NCBI GenBank assembly: GCA_963757335.1
Contig: CAVWRJ010000025.1
Coordinates: 434,001-498,000 of the forward strand
Origin: DASQPA01 sp963757335
GTDB lineage: Bacteria > Acidobacteriota > Thermoanaerobaculia > Multivoradales > UBA5704
Direction of reading: 5' to 3'
DNA: 64,000 bases
The notes beneath the pieces are model-generated. The model saw only the letters and a list, made by a program, of their open reading frames with translations. It had not been told where the DNA came from and searched no databases. A program made the position numbers and the translations under genes. Positions 11,008 through 21,064 of the stretch are shown in pieces. Within the stretch, counting starts at the first letter, position 1; every line of letters starts with the position of its first letter.

Positions 11008-12336
11008 TCAGGGCAGAGGATATCCTGCTCCCCCACCCTCCTGCACCCTGCCGCCCGGCTCGGCCTTCAGCTGCTGCCGGAGGAAGATCGCGCGCCGGCG
11101 CCAGGTCTCGACGGCGGTGATGGCGCTCGCCAGCCAGACGAGGCCCACCGCCCAGCCGCCGACGACGTCGGTCGGATAGTGCTCCCCGAGATAGACCCGG
11201 CTGGCGCCGATGAGAACGACGGCGAGGACAGCGCCGGCGACCGCCAGGATCCGCTGCCAGGGCGGCCCGCCGGCCCGGAACACCAGATAGACGAGGAGGC
11301 CGAAGAATGCCATGGAGCCGGTGGCATGGCCGCTGGGGAAGCTGTAGGTGACGAGATCGGCGAAGCCCGGGCGAGGCCGGGCGAAGAGGAGCTTGAGGAG
11401 CAGGTTGAGCGCCTCCGCACCGCCCACCGCCAGAACCACCAGGAGGACGTCGCTCGAGCGCCGCCGGCGGGCGAAGAGGCCGGCCATCCCTGCGGTCAGG
11501 GCGAGGAGGACCGCGGGCTTGCCGACGAAGGAGGCGGCCCGCATGAGGTTCATCAGCCCACCGGAAGTCGGGGCGACCACGGCGGCGAGCGTGCGGTCGA
11601 ACCAGGAGGCCGGGGTGTGGCGGACGATCCGGGCGACCCCGCTGAAGACCAGGCCGGCGAGGAGGACGAGGAGGACCCCGACCGTGAGCTGCAGGCCGAG
11701 ATAGCCTTTGGGAGAGACCCGGGCGCGCAGGAAGAGGGAGAGGCCGCCGTTCGTCGCCAGCCGGCGGCGGAAGACGAGGACGAGGACGACCACCAGGGCG
11801 GTCAAGGCGAGGAGCACCCCGGCCCGCCCGATCCAGTGAGCGAGCAGCTGCCACTGGCTGCCGAAGAGCGAGCCCAGGGTGCCGATGACGACGGCCCAGA
11901 GGATGCCCCCGGCGGCGTTCCAGGGCGCGAAGCGCCGGTAGGGCATCCGGTTGGCCCCGGCGAGCAGCGAGGAGAGGGTGCGGAGGACGGCGACGAAGCG
12001 GGCGAGGAAGACCGTCTTGGCGCCATGGCGCGCATAGAAGGCCTCGGCTCGTGCCAGGTGGCTCTCGCCGACGTGGAGAGTCTGACCGTAGCGGACGAGG
12101 AGCGCCCGCCCCCCCCGCCGCCCGATGAAGTAGCCCAGGTTGTCCCCGGCGATCGCTCCCAAGGCCGCGGCCAGGATCACCCCCCGGATGTCTAAATTCC
12201 CGGCCCCGGCATAGGCGGCGCCGAGGAGCAGGATGGTCTCCCCGGGGAGCGGGATCCCCGCTCCCTCGGCCATGATGACGACGGCCACGACGAGATAGCC
12301 GTAGCTCGCGAGCATGCGCTGGAAGAAGTCGAGCAT
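11008..12336 (-). CDS. DedA-family membrane protein fused to a PAP2 phosphatase domain
   Basis: The N-terminal half (about residues 1-200) is a DedA/SNARE-associated domain with EGAGIPLPGETILLLGAAYAG and the FLARFVAVLRTLSSLLAG motif; DedA proteins act in membrane homeostasis and undecaprenyl-phosphate or phospholipid flipping. The C-terminal half (about 210-425) is a PAP2 phosphatase with all three motifs: KLLFARPRP, YSFPSGHA and SRVYLGEHYPTDV. The whole protein is inner-membrane with about ten hydrophobic segments. The fusion suggests coupled transport and dephosphorylation of a lipid phosphate such as undecaprenyl pyrophosphate (inference). Upstream of and closely linked to the aminotransferase gene. 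Confidence 0.93.
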   Translation of the reverse strand: MLDFFQRMLASYGYLVVAVVIMAEGAGIPLPGETILLLGAAYAGAGNLDIRGVILAAALGAIAGDNLGYFIGRRGGRALLVRYGQTLHVGESHLARAEAFYARHGAKTVFLARFVAVLRTLSSLLAGANRMPYRRFAPWNAAGGILWAVVIGTLGSLFGSQWQLLAHWIGRAGVLLALTALVVVLVLVFRRRLATNGGLSLFLRARVSPKGYLGLQLTVGVLLVLLAGLVFSGVARIVRHTPASWFDRTLAAVVAPTSGGLMNLMRAASFVGKPAVLLALTAGMAGLFARRRRSSDVLLVVLAVGGAEALNLLLKLLFARPRPGFADLVTYSFPSGHATGSMAFFGLLVYLVFRAGGPPWQRILAVAGAVLAVVLIGASRVYLGEHYPTDVVGGWAVGLVWLASAITAVETWRRRAIFLRQQLKAEPGGRVQEGGGAGYPLP

Positions 12337-12477
12337 GAGAGGTCTGGCTAGACCGCCGGCGACGGCGATCGATGGCCGGCGCCGGTCAGCGACCGCCGGT
12401 GCGTGCCTTTGCCGGTGGGTTCCGTTGCCGGTTCCGTGCCTACCTGACCTCTAGGGTGCGGGGGCGGGCGACAGCGC

Positions 12478-12882
12478 TCAGGGGCAGGGGAAGGCGCCGG
12501 TATCCTGGATCGGCTTGAATGGGGTGCTCTGCGGATTGGTGTAGGTCTTGACGGCGCCGGTCCGGGTGTCGGTCACCGTGAGGATGGTGTTGACGTTGGT
12601 GAGCCCGCCGGCGAAGACCCAGAAGTGCTGGTTGACGGCGCAGGCGTCGAGCACCTTGACGATCAGCTCGACGTTCACCGGGTCGAAAAACCAGAAGTAG
12701 CCGGAGTCGCCCGTCAGCGTGACCCCGTTGCCGTTGCCGGTTCTCCCGTCGGTCGTCTTCCATGCCGCGTGCACCTGGAAGCGGCCGCCCTGGAAGGACA
12801 GGTCTCCCGTCGCCGCATGGGCAGCGGTGGCAACGGTTCCGAGGAGGAGGGCGAGGACGAGAGCGAGGCCGGTGCGCTTCAT
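12478..12882 (-). CDS. Small exported protein consisting of one 'GYFWFFDPxNVE' module
   Basis: A signal peptide (MKRTGLALVLALLLGTVATAAHA) is followed by a single module of about 105 residues. It contains GDSGYFWFFDPVNVELIVK, VLDAC, FWVFAGGLTNVNTILTVTD and KTYTNPQS. The same module occurs twice at the C-terminus of the protein at 16107-19033. I do not recognise a named family; it looks like an aromatic-rich beta-sandwich. The ATG at 12882 was chosen because the signal peptide starts there; in-frame codons further upstream come from the dispersed repeat at 12898-12974. Confidence 0.75.
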   Translation of the reverse strand: MKRTGLALVLALLLGTVATAAHAATGDLSFQGGRFQVHAAWKTTDGRTGNGNGVTLTGDSGYFWFFDPVNVELIVKVLDACAVNQHFWVFAGGLTNVNTILTVTDTRTGAVKTYTNPQSTPFKPIQDTGAFPCP

Positions 12883-12897
12883 GGCGGAGAGTTTACC

Positions 12898-12974
12898 ACT
12901 GCTTCCGAGGATGGGCGACTGGCTGCGCGGAGCGCCCGCAGGAGACCCCCGCAGGTTCAAAAGGACCCAGTACC
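12898..12974. repeat. MITE-like palindromic repeat, copy A (degenerate left end)
   Basis: Carries the conserved core CCGAGGATGGGCGACTGG and, on the right, a terminal arm ending GGACCCAGTAC. The left arm is degenerate. The core recurs at 38796-38884, 46917-47007 and 49628-49674. It lies between the small module gene and the VWD-protein gene. Confidence 0.75.
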
Positions 12975-12975
12975 C

Positions 12976-15361
12976 TCAAGTATGCAGCCGGAGCTCTGCC
13001 GTGCCCGTCCCTCGGGCGCCGGGATCGACCAGGAGGGTGTATTCCCCGGTCGCGGGGAGGATCGTGCCAGGGAGGGAGCCCTTGCCGTTGATGATGCAGC
13101 CGCCCGCGAGGGTTCGATCGGCCCGGTCGAGCAGTTTCACCACACCGCACTCATCGGGCAGGGTGGAGGACGGGATGTCCAGGAAGACCTTCTGGCCGGC
13201 GGTGGCGGTGAACCGCAGGCGGGTCACGGCGCCGGGCTGGCCGATCCTGGCCGTGACCTCCGGGCCTCCCAGGCGGATGGTGCCCGCCTGGTCGACCACG
13301 GAGAGGAGCCGGAGCTCTGCCGTGCCCGTCTTCCGGTCGCCGGGGTCGACCAGGAGGGTGTATTGCCCGGACGTGGGCAGCACCGTGCCATCGACGAAGC
13401 CCTGGCCGTTGATGATGCAGCCGCCCGCGAGGGTCTGGTCTGCCGGGTCGAGCAGTTTCACCACGCCGCAGTCGTCGGGCAGGGTGGAGGACGGGATGTC
13501 CAGGAAGACCTTCTGACCGGCGGTGGCGGTGAACCGCAGGCGGGTCACCGCGCCGGGTTGGCCGATCCTGACCGTGACTTCCGGGCCTCCCTGGCGGATC
13601 GCCCCCGCCTGGTCGAAAGCGGTGACGAGCCGGAGCCGAGCCCTACCCGTCTTCCGGTCCCCCGGGGCGAGCACGATCGCGTACCGGCCGGCCGTGGGCA
13701 GCACCGTGCCGTCGAGGAAGCCCCGGCCGTTGATGATGCAGCCGCTCGCGAGGGGCCGGTCCGCTGGGTCGAGCAGAGTCAGCACCCCGCACTGGTCAGG
13801 CAGGTTCGACGAGACGACGTCGACGAAGACTTTCTGCCCGGCCGTCGCCGGGAAGGTCAGCCGTGCGGTGGTGCCCGGCCGCGTCACCGCGAGGGTCGCC
13901 TCGCCGGAACCGAGGGTGAGCTTCTGTGCCGTGACGGCGTCGGCCGCGAAGGCCGCCTGACCGGTAAGGCCGACGTCGAGTGTGCACGCCTCCAGGGTTG
14001 GCGGGTCCGTCACTCCGGCCTGCCGGCAGAGGGCCGCGGCCGCGGCCCGGTTGGGCAGGTCGGCGGCGGAGACGGGCCGGGCGGGGAACTTCGGGTTGGT
14101 GAAAGTGCCGGTGCTCTCCCCCGGCCCATAGTCGAAGAGCGACTGGGCCTGGCGGACCCGCCAGCTGTCGGCGAATCTCGGATAGAGGTCGGCGAAGGAG
14201 GGCCGCTGGGGGATCGGCTCGGATCCCTGCCTGAACGACGAGATCGTCCGCCGGCTGGCCGTCGAAATCGCCCAGCAGACCCTCGACGTGCCCGCGCCGG
14301 GCGTCGGCCAGGCGTAGCGAGAGGCTCAATCCCCAGACGCCGATCGGACGCACCACCAGTTGCGATCCGTCCGGCCAGCCGATGTCGATCGAGCGGTCGG
14401 CCCGAAGGCTCACCGTGCCACCGTGCCCGAGCCGTGGCAGGACGGCGCTCGGCGCCATGGCCACGCCCCCGACGTGCAGCCGTGGGCCCTCCGCCGACAG
14501 ATAGACGCCGACCCGGTCCCCCGCCACGTTCGCCGCGATGGCGGTATTGATCGAGACCACCTGCGAGCCGGGGAAGGCGCTCTGCCGCACCTGCACTTCG
14601 AGGCCGCCGCCCGCGGCGCGGGTGAGGACGAACTCGCCCACCGCCTGAAAATCGTAGCGGACCTGGTCGAACGTGGTCAGGTGGGGATCGCCGTTGCTGA
14701 TGGCGCAGTCCGCATTGCAGCCCTGCGGCGGCTCGTAGGGCGGCGGCGGCTGGCAGTCGACCCCGTTGGGCGGCAGGTCGTGGCCGTCGACCTGGAGACG
14801 TAGATCGAGCTTCTGACTGCGACGGTATTCGTTCTCCGCCCGCGTCGCGTTGACCTCCGCGATGGTGATGTGGGTGTTGACCGTCCGATCCCCGTCCTTG
14901 TAGAAACAGATGTCGCCGTCGCCGTTGTAGTTCTTGCCTTTATCGTAGTCGGTGAGGTGCTTCATCTCATGGTAGAGCGTCGCGCATCGATCCTCCGCGG
15001 CGCCGTCCGGGAAGAGACTCGTATCGTCGGGATTCCATTGTGTTTTCCCGCCGGTTCCCGAGCCGTCCCGGGCATCCGATTTGTCCTCGGCATGGCTGAT
15101 CGACCCATGCGGGTGGCTGTCCGTCCGCTCGATGACGAAGGTATGCCCCGAGCGGTCGAGCTGGTCCACCTCGCCGCCGAGCCCGGCGGCGCGGAACTTC
15201 GCGATGCAGCCGTCATATTCGGCGTGCACCCCCTCGACGTCGACGATCGCCGCCGCCGGCTGCGGCAGCACCGAGGCGAGCGTCAGCGCCAAGACGACCG
15301 AGGCCGTGCTGGCCCTCGCCCTGATTCGCCGGATCGGCCTGGCGCCGGTCGTGGCGTTCAC
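12976..15361 (-). CDS. Secreted VWD-domain protein with tandem C-terminal beta-repeats, one frameshift
   Basis: The GTG start at 15361 overlaps the upstream stop by four bases (GTGA), so translation is probably coupled. Order: signal peptide (about residues 1-38, AAAIVDV); an N-terminal region with LYHEMKHLTDYD resembling a zinc-binding HExxH-like patch (no Glu in the usual place, so activity is not claimed); a von Willebrand type D domain beginning NGDPHLTTFDQVRYDFQ and including LGDFDG; then C-terminal repeats each with TAGQKVFLDIPSS, LPDxCGVVKLLD and GCIINGxG. Homology changes frame near 14234, where removing one base restores VVRQGSEPIPQ. The last two repeats are nearly identical with a 321-bp period. 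Probably a surface or extracellular adhesive protein. Confidence 0.8.
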
Positions 15362-16053
15362 CCTCCCTTCACCGTGAAGCTCGCCGACACCGGCTCGCCT
15401 GAGACCCGGCAGAGATCCGCCGGCGCTCTCGGGAGCGCCGGCAGTAGATAGCTCGCGGTCAGCGTGTAGTGGCCCACCTGGTCCACCGGCCAGAAGACGA
15501 GCGAGGCCTGGTCGTTCGCGTCCAGGCTGGAGACCTCCAGCGCCGCCCGGTTGCCGGTCACCGGGTCCGGCTCGCTCGCGAGCGGCACGGCGAGCGTGCT
15601 GCCCGGTGCCAGCGGGACCAGATTGGCCGTCAAGAGGCCCGCGAAGCCATCGATATAGCTGCCCGTCGTCAGGACCGGCGTCACCGGAGCCCCATCCCGG
15701 GTGAGGGAGAGGATCGTCACCGCACCCGGGGCCACCCGGCTCAGGTGACAGCTCCGAGCCTGGTTATTCTTGAGCGTGATGGAAAGGGTGACCGTCTCGC
15801 CGCTCCGGTACTCCGCCTTCGAGGGCGCGAGGCGCATGTCGATGCCCCCCGAGGCGGTCGTTCCGGAAGCGGCCGTGCCGGAGGCGGTCACCGGGGCGGT
15901 CGTTCCGGAGGTTGCCGGCGTCGCCTTGGAGCCTTTGCACGCCCCCCCGGCGATCCCTACGCCCGCCAGGAGCACGATCGCCGCGCCGGTCCGTCCACCT
16001 CGCACGATAGACCGCGGCGACGGGACGACAGGCATTGAATGCGACCGCTTCAT
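15358..16053 (-). CDS. Putative lipoprotein, DUF-type beta-sandwich, function unknown
   Basis: A hydrophobic N-terminal segment ends in GVGIAGGAC, a weak lipobox with Cys at about residue 38, followed by a Thr/Ser/Ala-rich linker. The body (about residues 70-230) contains GETVTLSITLKNNQ and HYTLTASYLLP, the pattern of an intracellular-proteinase-inhibitor/BsuPI-like Ig fold. The gene ends four bases inside the start of the VWD-protein gene, so the two form one operon. Likely an envelope protein anchored in the membrane. No enzymatic motif is seen. Confidence 0.7.
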   Translation of the reverse strand: MKRSHSMPVVPSPRSIVRGGRTGAAIVLLAGVGIAGGACKGSKATPATSGTTAPVTASGTAASGTTASGGIDMRLAPSKAEYRSGETVTLSITLKNNQARSCHLSRVAPGAVTILSLTRDGAPVTPVLTTGSYIDGFAGLLTANLVPLAPGSTLAVPLASEPDPVTGNRAALEVSSLDANDQASLVFWPVDQVGHYTLTASYLLPALPRAPADLCRVSGEPVSASFTVKGG

Positions 16054-16106
16054 CTCCTCTCAGTAGGCGAGCCTGCCCGCGAAACGTTACAGGCCGGGGA
16101 GCGTCC

Positions 16107-19033
16107 CTACGGCCCGGACAGGGCCGACGTATCGGCGACGCTCGCCAGGGTACCCTGCGGATTCCGGTAGGTCTTCGTCCGGCCGGTCTGGGTGTCGGTG
16201 ACCGTCAAGGTGTATTCCACGTTCGACAGGGCACCGTAGAAGACCCAGAAGCGGTTGTTGATGGACCGGCCATCGAGGATCTTCACCACCAGCTCGACGT
16301 TCGCCGGGTCGAAGAACCAGAAGTAGCCGGTGTCGCCGGTGAGCGGCCGGGCGGTGCCGAAGCCGGCGCTGTTGCCCGTTCGCCAGGAGACCCCTACCCG
16401 GAACCGGCCGCCCAGGCAGAGCTCCGCCGGCCCCGCGGCGCACGGGTTGGCCGGAGGAGGCGGCGGAGCGGCCGCGGGCGAGGCCGCGCTCGAAGCTCCC
16501 GTCGCCGGGAAGGCCGAGGTGTCCGCGAGGCTGGCGAGATGGTTCTGGCGATTGGTGTACGTTTTGACCTTACCCGTCGCAGTGTCGGTCACGGTCAAGG
16601 TGTATTGGACGTTCGAAAGGGCACCGTAGAAGACCCAGAAATCTCCGTTGATCGAACGGCCGTCGAGGACCTTGACGACGAGCTCGACGTTCGCGGGATC
16701 GAAGAACCAGAAGTAGCCGGTATCTCCCGAGAGGGCGACCGGGTGGCCCGTGCCCTTCTCCCCCGTCGCGAGCTCCCACTGCACGGTGACCCGGAAGCGG
16801 TCGTTCGACAGGCAGAGGGTCGGATCGGAGGTGCACCGGGACGCCTGCAGGAGGACCGCATCCACGGTCACGCCGTCCACGGCGAGCGTGTAGCCGCCCG
16901 GGGTGGCCTCTTCGATCAGGCCGTCGTGCGCGGCAAGCGGCACGCCGTTGAGGGTCGCGGCACCGCCCGTCCAGGCGTAGGCGAGGAAGGGTGCCGACCG
17001 TGCCGACGGCGAGCCCGCACCCGGGATCGCCTTGAGCGAACCGGCGACCGGAGGGGTGGCGAGCGCCCGATTGGGGACGGTCGACTTGACGGTGGTCGGG
17101 CCGCCGGCTCGGCTCACGACCAGGGTGTTCAGGCCCTCGACGTTGGACCCGACCCGGCTGGGATCGGTGAAGGTGTCGACGTAGATCCGATCGCCGAAAG
17201 TCGAGTTGAAGAAATCGTTGCCGTCGTACTGGACGGTGTTGACCGGGCTGGCGCCGGAATCGACATCCCAGATGGGGACTCCGACGTTCTGGCTGAAAAT
17301 CGTCCCCGTGACGCCGCCGCTCGCGTCCCCCGAGCCGACGCGAGGCCGACCGGCTCCCAGCGGGCTTGAAAAGAGCGCGGCGCCACGGGAAGCGGCGAGC
17401 GGCTCGGCCACCCCGGGGCTCACCTCGTTGGCGAGGAAGCGGGAGCTGCTGATCTCGACGTTCGAGCCCGCGGCGAAGACCGCACCCCCCGAAGTGTCGG
17501 CCGTGTTGCCGGCGAAGGTCGTCCGCGTAAGGCTCGCCTCGGATTCGCCGGTCAGGAAGAGCCCCCCGCCGCTCCCCTGGGCGGCATCCGAGTCGAGCAC
17601 CAGCGAGTCGTAGAGGGTCAACGCGACGAGCGAGCCGTTGATCGCCCCGCCCGACCCGGCTCCGACCGCGGCGCCCGGCGCGACGTCGCAATCGTCGAAC
17701 ACCGAGCCCGTGATCCTCTACCGGCGCGCGGTTCGTGGCCAGGGTGCCGTCCGGGGTCAGCCCACCGAGACCATAGAGATGCTGCTCGTCGCCGATGGCG
17801 AGGATGCAGCCACCCGAGTTGGCGACGGGACCGCTCCCGGCATGCCGTCCCTGGAGGAGCGAATCGGCCACCGTCACCCCGGCCGGACGGGGGTTCTGGC
17901 CGCCCGCGGTCGTGCTGTCGACGGCATCGTTGGAGATCGCGGAGAGGGCCCCGCCGACGGCCTGGGTGGGGGCCGTCAGACTGCCCCGGTTGCCCTGGAA
18001 CGTGGAGCCCGAGACGTTGATCTGCGCGCGGTAGCTGTCGAGCGCTCCGCCGAACTGCGCCTCGTTGTCGACGAAATACGAGTCCGCGACGTCCAGGGTC
18101 GTCTGATCCTCGACGTGAATCGCACCGCCGGTGGGATCTCCAGGCGGCGGACAGCAGGGCTGTGGAGCGATGAGGTTGGCCCGGAAGGTGGAGCGGGTGA
18201 TGGAGACGTAGGAGTGAGGGAGCGGCGGGATGGGATTGGTGGTCCAGGTACCGAAGGCGAACACGGCGCCGCCCACCCAACCCGCCTGGTTGCCCTGGAA
18301 GAGAGCGTCGGACACCGTGAGCGTCCCATCGATCAGGTTGATCGCGCCCCCGTGCGAGGACGGATCGCTCCCTGGCAGGTTCACCCGGTTGTCGACGAAG
18401 CTGCCCCCGAGCACCTCTACGGTTGAATCGCCGATCATCATGGCGCCGCCGGCGAGGGGAGAGCTATTGCCGGTGAAGCTGCTGTCCATGAAGCTGGCAG
18501 CGGAGCCGTTGCGGACCTTGACGCCGCCGCCGTCGGCGCCCGCGGCCCCGACGTTGTTCGCGAAACGGCAGCCGACGAAGTGGGCCTCCCCAGAGTCGAC
18601 CGTGACCCCGGGCGAAAGGGTCGAGGAGCCCCCGCCGCCGTTCTGGAAGATCAGATTCTCGAAGACGATCAACCCGCCGCGGGAACGGGCGGTGTTGCGC
18701 AGCACGAACACCGGATGGCTGCCCCCGCCGTCGAGGGCAGCTGTGGCGCCCGTGGCGGCACGGATCGAGAAGCCCTTGCCGGGATTCGTGATCTTGAAGC
18801 CCCCTGCCGGTGCGGCGTAGGTGCCCGCTGCGAGCTCGACGACGCCCCCGTTCACGACCCGCGAGATCGCCTGGTCGAGAGTGGGAACATCCTGCGGCAC
18901 CCTCACCAGGCCGCTCACCGCGGCGGGTAGACCGGCCCGGACTTCCGGCCGTGGGCCCTGAGCCGGCGTGGCAGCGGCAGCGCACCCGCGGCCGCAAGGG
19001 TCAAGGCAGAAGGCAGGACCGGGAGACCGCCAT
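16107..19033 (-). CDS. Exported parallel beta-helix protein with two C-terminal GYFWFFDP modules, frameshifted
   Basis: The N-terminal part starts VRVPQDVPTLDQAISRV and is a right-handed beta-helix with repeated short segments such as FVGCRFANN, FMDSSFTGNSS and ITRSTFRANL, as in pectate-lyase-like or polymorphic outer-membrane repeats. Homology changes frame near 17718 (...TNRAPV to ITGSVFDDCDV) and continues to the stop at 16107. The last 250 residues hold two copies of the GYFWFFDPANVELVVK...FWVFYGALSNV...LTVTDT...KTY module, separated by a Pro/Ala linker. The coherent frame begins at a GTG at 18918. A likely signal peptide lies just upstream in another frame from the ATG at 19033, so the N-terminus probably also contains an indel. 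Likely a surface protein. Confidence 0.78.
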
Positions 19034-19145
19034 CACTTGGAGCAATGACATGAGTAAGAGAGATATGCAAAGAAGCCTCCATACGGCGCACCCTGGCTTG
19101 GGCTCACCGCTTTCGGGTCGATGCCTCGATCGCCGCGGGATCACT

Positions 19146-20099
19146 TCAAGCGCGCTCCTCGCCGCCTCCGATAGGCCGCAAAACCGAGATCTTGCCGGTC
19201 CCGATGTCCTGGAGGCCCTTGAGCAGGTTGGTGGGGATCAGAAGGGTATTGTTCTGGGCCGACCGGGTGAGCTCGACCAAGACCTCCAGCTCCTTCAGCC
19301 GCCAGCCGTCCGGCGTCAGCGCCGCGGCCGCTTCCACGAGCTTTTCCGCGATATGGAGCTGCATGGCGGCGCGCACCAGCTCGGCATCGGCCTCTTTGCC
19401 GGCGCGCGCTTTCATCGCGATGGCCTGCTGGATCTGCTCGTCGGTGATCTGGATGTCCTTGAGCTCGACGGCGACGACCTTGACGCCCCAGTCCGCCACC
19501 TTCTCCTGGAGCGAATCGCGCACTTCGGTGTAGAACTGGCCGCGGTTGTGAAGGATCGCGTCGAGCTCGTGGTTGCCGACGATCTCGGTCACCGACGCGA
19601 GCGCCCGCTGCCGGGTGGCCTCGTAGCCGTTCGCCACTTCCACGATGAAGTCCTTCACCCGCGCCTCGTCGACCCGGGTGGTCATGATGAGGTTGAACGA
19701 AATGGGGACGTTGTCGTGGGTCTGAACGCCGCCGATCCTGAGCTCGTTGACGACGTCGCGCACCGCCACGTCCTCCAGCCGGCGATGGAAGATGGGCTCG
19801 ATCCAGGCGAGGCCGGGGCCGATGGTCGCCGTGTAGCGGCCGAAGAGGAGGATCGGGCGCCGCTTCCATTCGCTGACGACGTTGATGCCGCCGAGCAGGA
19901 AGAACAGGGCCAGGCCCATCAGGTACCCGGGCAGCCCGACCCGCGGAATGTTCCCCTCGGTCGACAGGGCATGGGACATCAGGGTGACCGCGGTCCAGAG
20001 TACGCTCATCGCCCAGAAGAACACCGGTCCCCCGCCTCCGATCTGCACGTTGGCCGCACCCCTACCCCCTGGCGAAGCAGCACCGAATCGAGCGTCCAT
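19146..20099 (-). CDS. SPFH / band-7 (stomatin-prohibitin) family membrane protein
   Basis: Two hydrophobic segments (about residues 26-48 and 60-75) are followed by a band-7 domain beginning KRRPILLFGRYTATIGPGLAWIEP, with RVDEARVKDF and a coiled stretch rich in Ala/Glu (about 230-265). SPFH proteins oligomerise at the membrane and scaffold microdomains or protease complexes. The C-terminus ends GGGEERA. No NfeD-type partner lies next to it. The start at 20099 is the first ATG; the N-terminal Gly-rich stretch could be trimmed. Confidence 0.9.
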   Translation of the reverse strand: MDARFGAASPGGRGAANVQIGGGGPVFFWAMSVLWTAVTLMSHALSTEGNIPRVGLPGYLMGLALFFLLGGINVVSEWKRRPILLFGRYTATIGPGLAWIEPIFHRRLEDVAVRDVVNELRIGGVQTHDNVPISFNLIMTTRVDEARVKDFIVEVANGYEATRQRALASVTEIVGNHELDAILHNRGQFYTEVRDSLQEKVADWGVKVVAVELKDIQITDEQIQQAIAMKARAGKEADAELVRAAMQLHIAEKLVEAAAALTPDGWRLKELEVLVELTRSAQNNTLLIPTNLLKGLQDIGTGKISVLRPIGGGEERA

Positions 20100-20258
20100 G
20101 GCACGTCCTCTCTTGAGATGCAGCTGTTCCGGATGACGGACCTATCCTATCCCACCTGGGCGATCGTCTAGCCGGCGACGGATGGCTGTCGTCCTGGGTA
20201 GGAGGCCGCACGCGCGGCTTCGGTCTACTTGGAGAAGGAATCTTCTTCAGCGTCGAGC

Positions 20259-20469
20259 TCAGGTGGCCGCTTCGACGGCATCCTCGGTTCCGAACAGAAG
20301 TGCGATTCCCTTGAGAACTTCGCGCAATCTCCCGGGCCCGAGGATCCCGACACGCTCGCCGAGGCGACTCCGATCGACGGTGCGAAGCTGGGAGATGTTG
20401 ACAACGCTGGCAAGCAAAAGCCCGGCCTCACCGCGACGGAGGCCAGTACACCTCGCCCTGGCGGATCAC
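20259..20469 (-). pseudogene. MazF/PemK-type toxin remnant with internal deletion
   Basis: Starts with GTG overlapping the antitoxin stop (GTGA) and encodes VIRQGEVYWPPSR, the normal MazF N-terminus, then stops. The following sequence resumes in another frame as LLLASVVNISQL, RTVDRSRLGERVG and RLREVLKGIALLFG, matching the MazF C-terminus (family pattern VANVSQ...VDK...RLREVxxGL). The central part of about 55-60 residues, including the catalytic Arg and Thr/Ser region, is missing. It cannot make a functional toxin. Its gene order behind the antitoxin is the classical one. Confidence 0.75.
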
Positions 20470-20723
20470 CAGCGCTCGCCGCTCCAGTCGGTTCCGACCG
20501 CGTCCCACTCGCTCGCCGCCTGAGCCTGCTCGTGGGCGAGGTCGACATGGGAGAAGAGCTCGTTCAGACGCTTCGTGACCTCAGCATCGCGGCGAGCACG
20601 GACGGCCTCTTCGAGCACACGGGTGACGAACCGGTTCCTGGACTCACCGCGTGAACGTGCAGCGCGATCGACGGCTGTCAGGAGGTCGTCGGGGATTGCG
20701 ATCGCGGTCTTGCGGAGAGGCAT
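20466..20723 (-). CDS. Ribbon-helix-helix antitoxin (MazE/CopG-like)
   Basis: An 85-residue protein starting MPLRKTAIAIPDDLLTAVDR, the usual beta-strand-helix start of ribbon-helix-helix antitoxins, with the second helix SRNRFVTRVLEEAVRARRD. The acidic C-terminal tail (HVDLAHEQAQAASEWD) would wrap the toxin. The ATG at 20723 was chosen over an upstream in-frame start because the RHH fold begins there. Its toxin partner directly downstream is internally deleted, so it is probably a leftover antitoxin, able at most to act as a repressor or an anti-addiction factor. Confidence 0.85.
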   Translation of the reverse strand: MPLRKTAIAIPDDLLTAVDRAARSRGESRNRFVTRVLEEAVRARRDAEVTKRLNELFSHVDLAHEQAQAASEWDAVGTDWSGERW

Positions 20724-20872
20724 GCGTACTCCCATTGGTAGCGTCGATGAGAATACCATGCACGTCGCCCATCGCCTCAGGCGCCCCGATCCTCATGCTC
20801 CGATGCCAAGTTGGAGCAGTAAAACGGCTCCTTGAGAGTCTCCAACGCTTCGTTGCAACGGTACCTCGATGT

Positions 20873-20960
20873 ACCCGCTCCTTCTCGTTCCCGGCTCACC
20901 CGGCCGTCGCCATCCCACCCATCTCCGCGAGCACGATGCCGCTGATGTAGGAGGAGTCGA
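20873..20960. repeat. Displaced copy of the 3' end of the SDR gene
   Basis: This 88-base stretch nearly matches 21573-21660, the true 3' end of the short-chain dehydrogenase gene plus about 23 bases beyond its stop. The offset between the copies is exactly 700 bases. The dehydrogenase frame (SSYISGIVLAEMGGMATAG) reads here on the minus strand with no gene attached. From 20724 to 20872 I see no gene. Confidence 0.9.
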
Positions 20961-21064
20961 CCCACGACACCGGCCTCCCGAATCGCTCGCCGGATCGCCG
21001 AGGAGCACAGCGACGGAATCACCGCTCGCAACCGGCGGAGGGCAGGTTGGAAGTGGCCATCACG

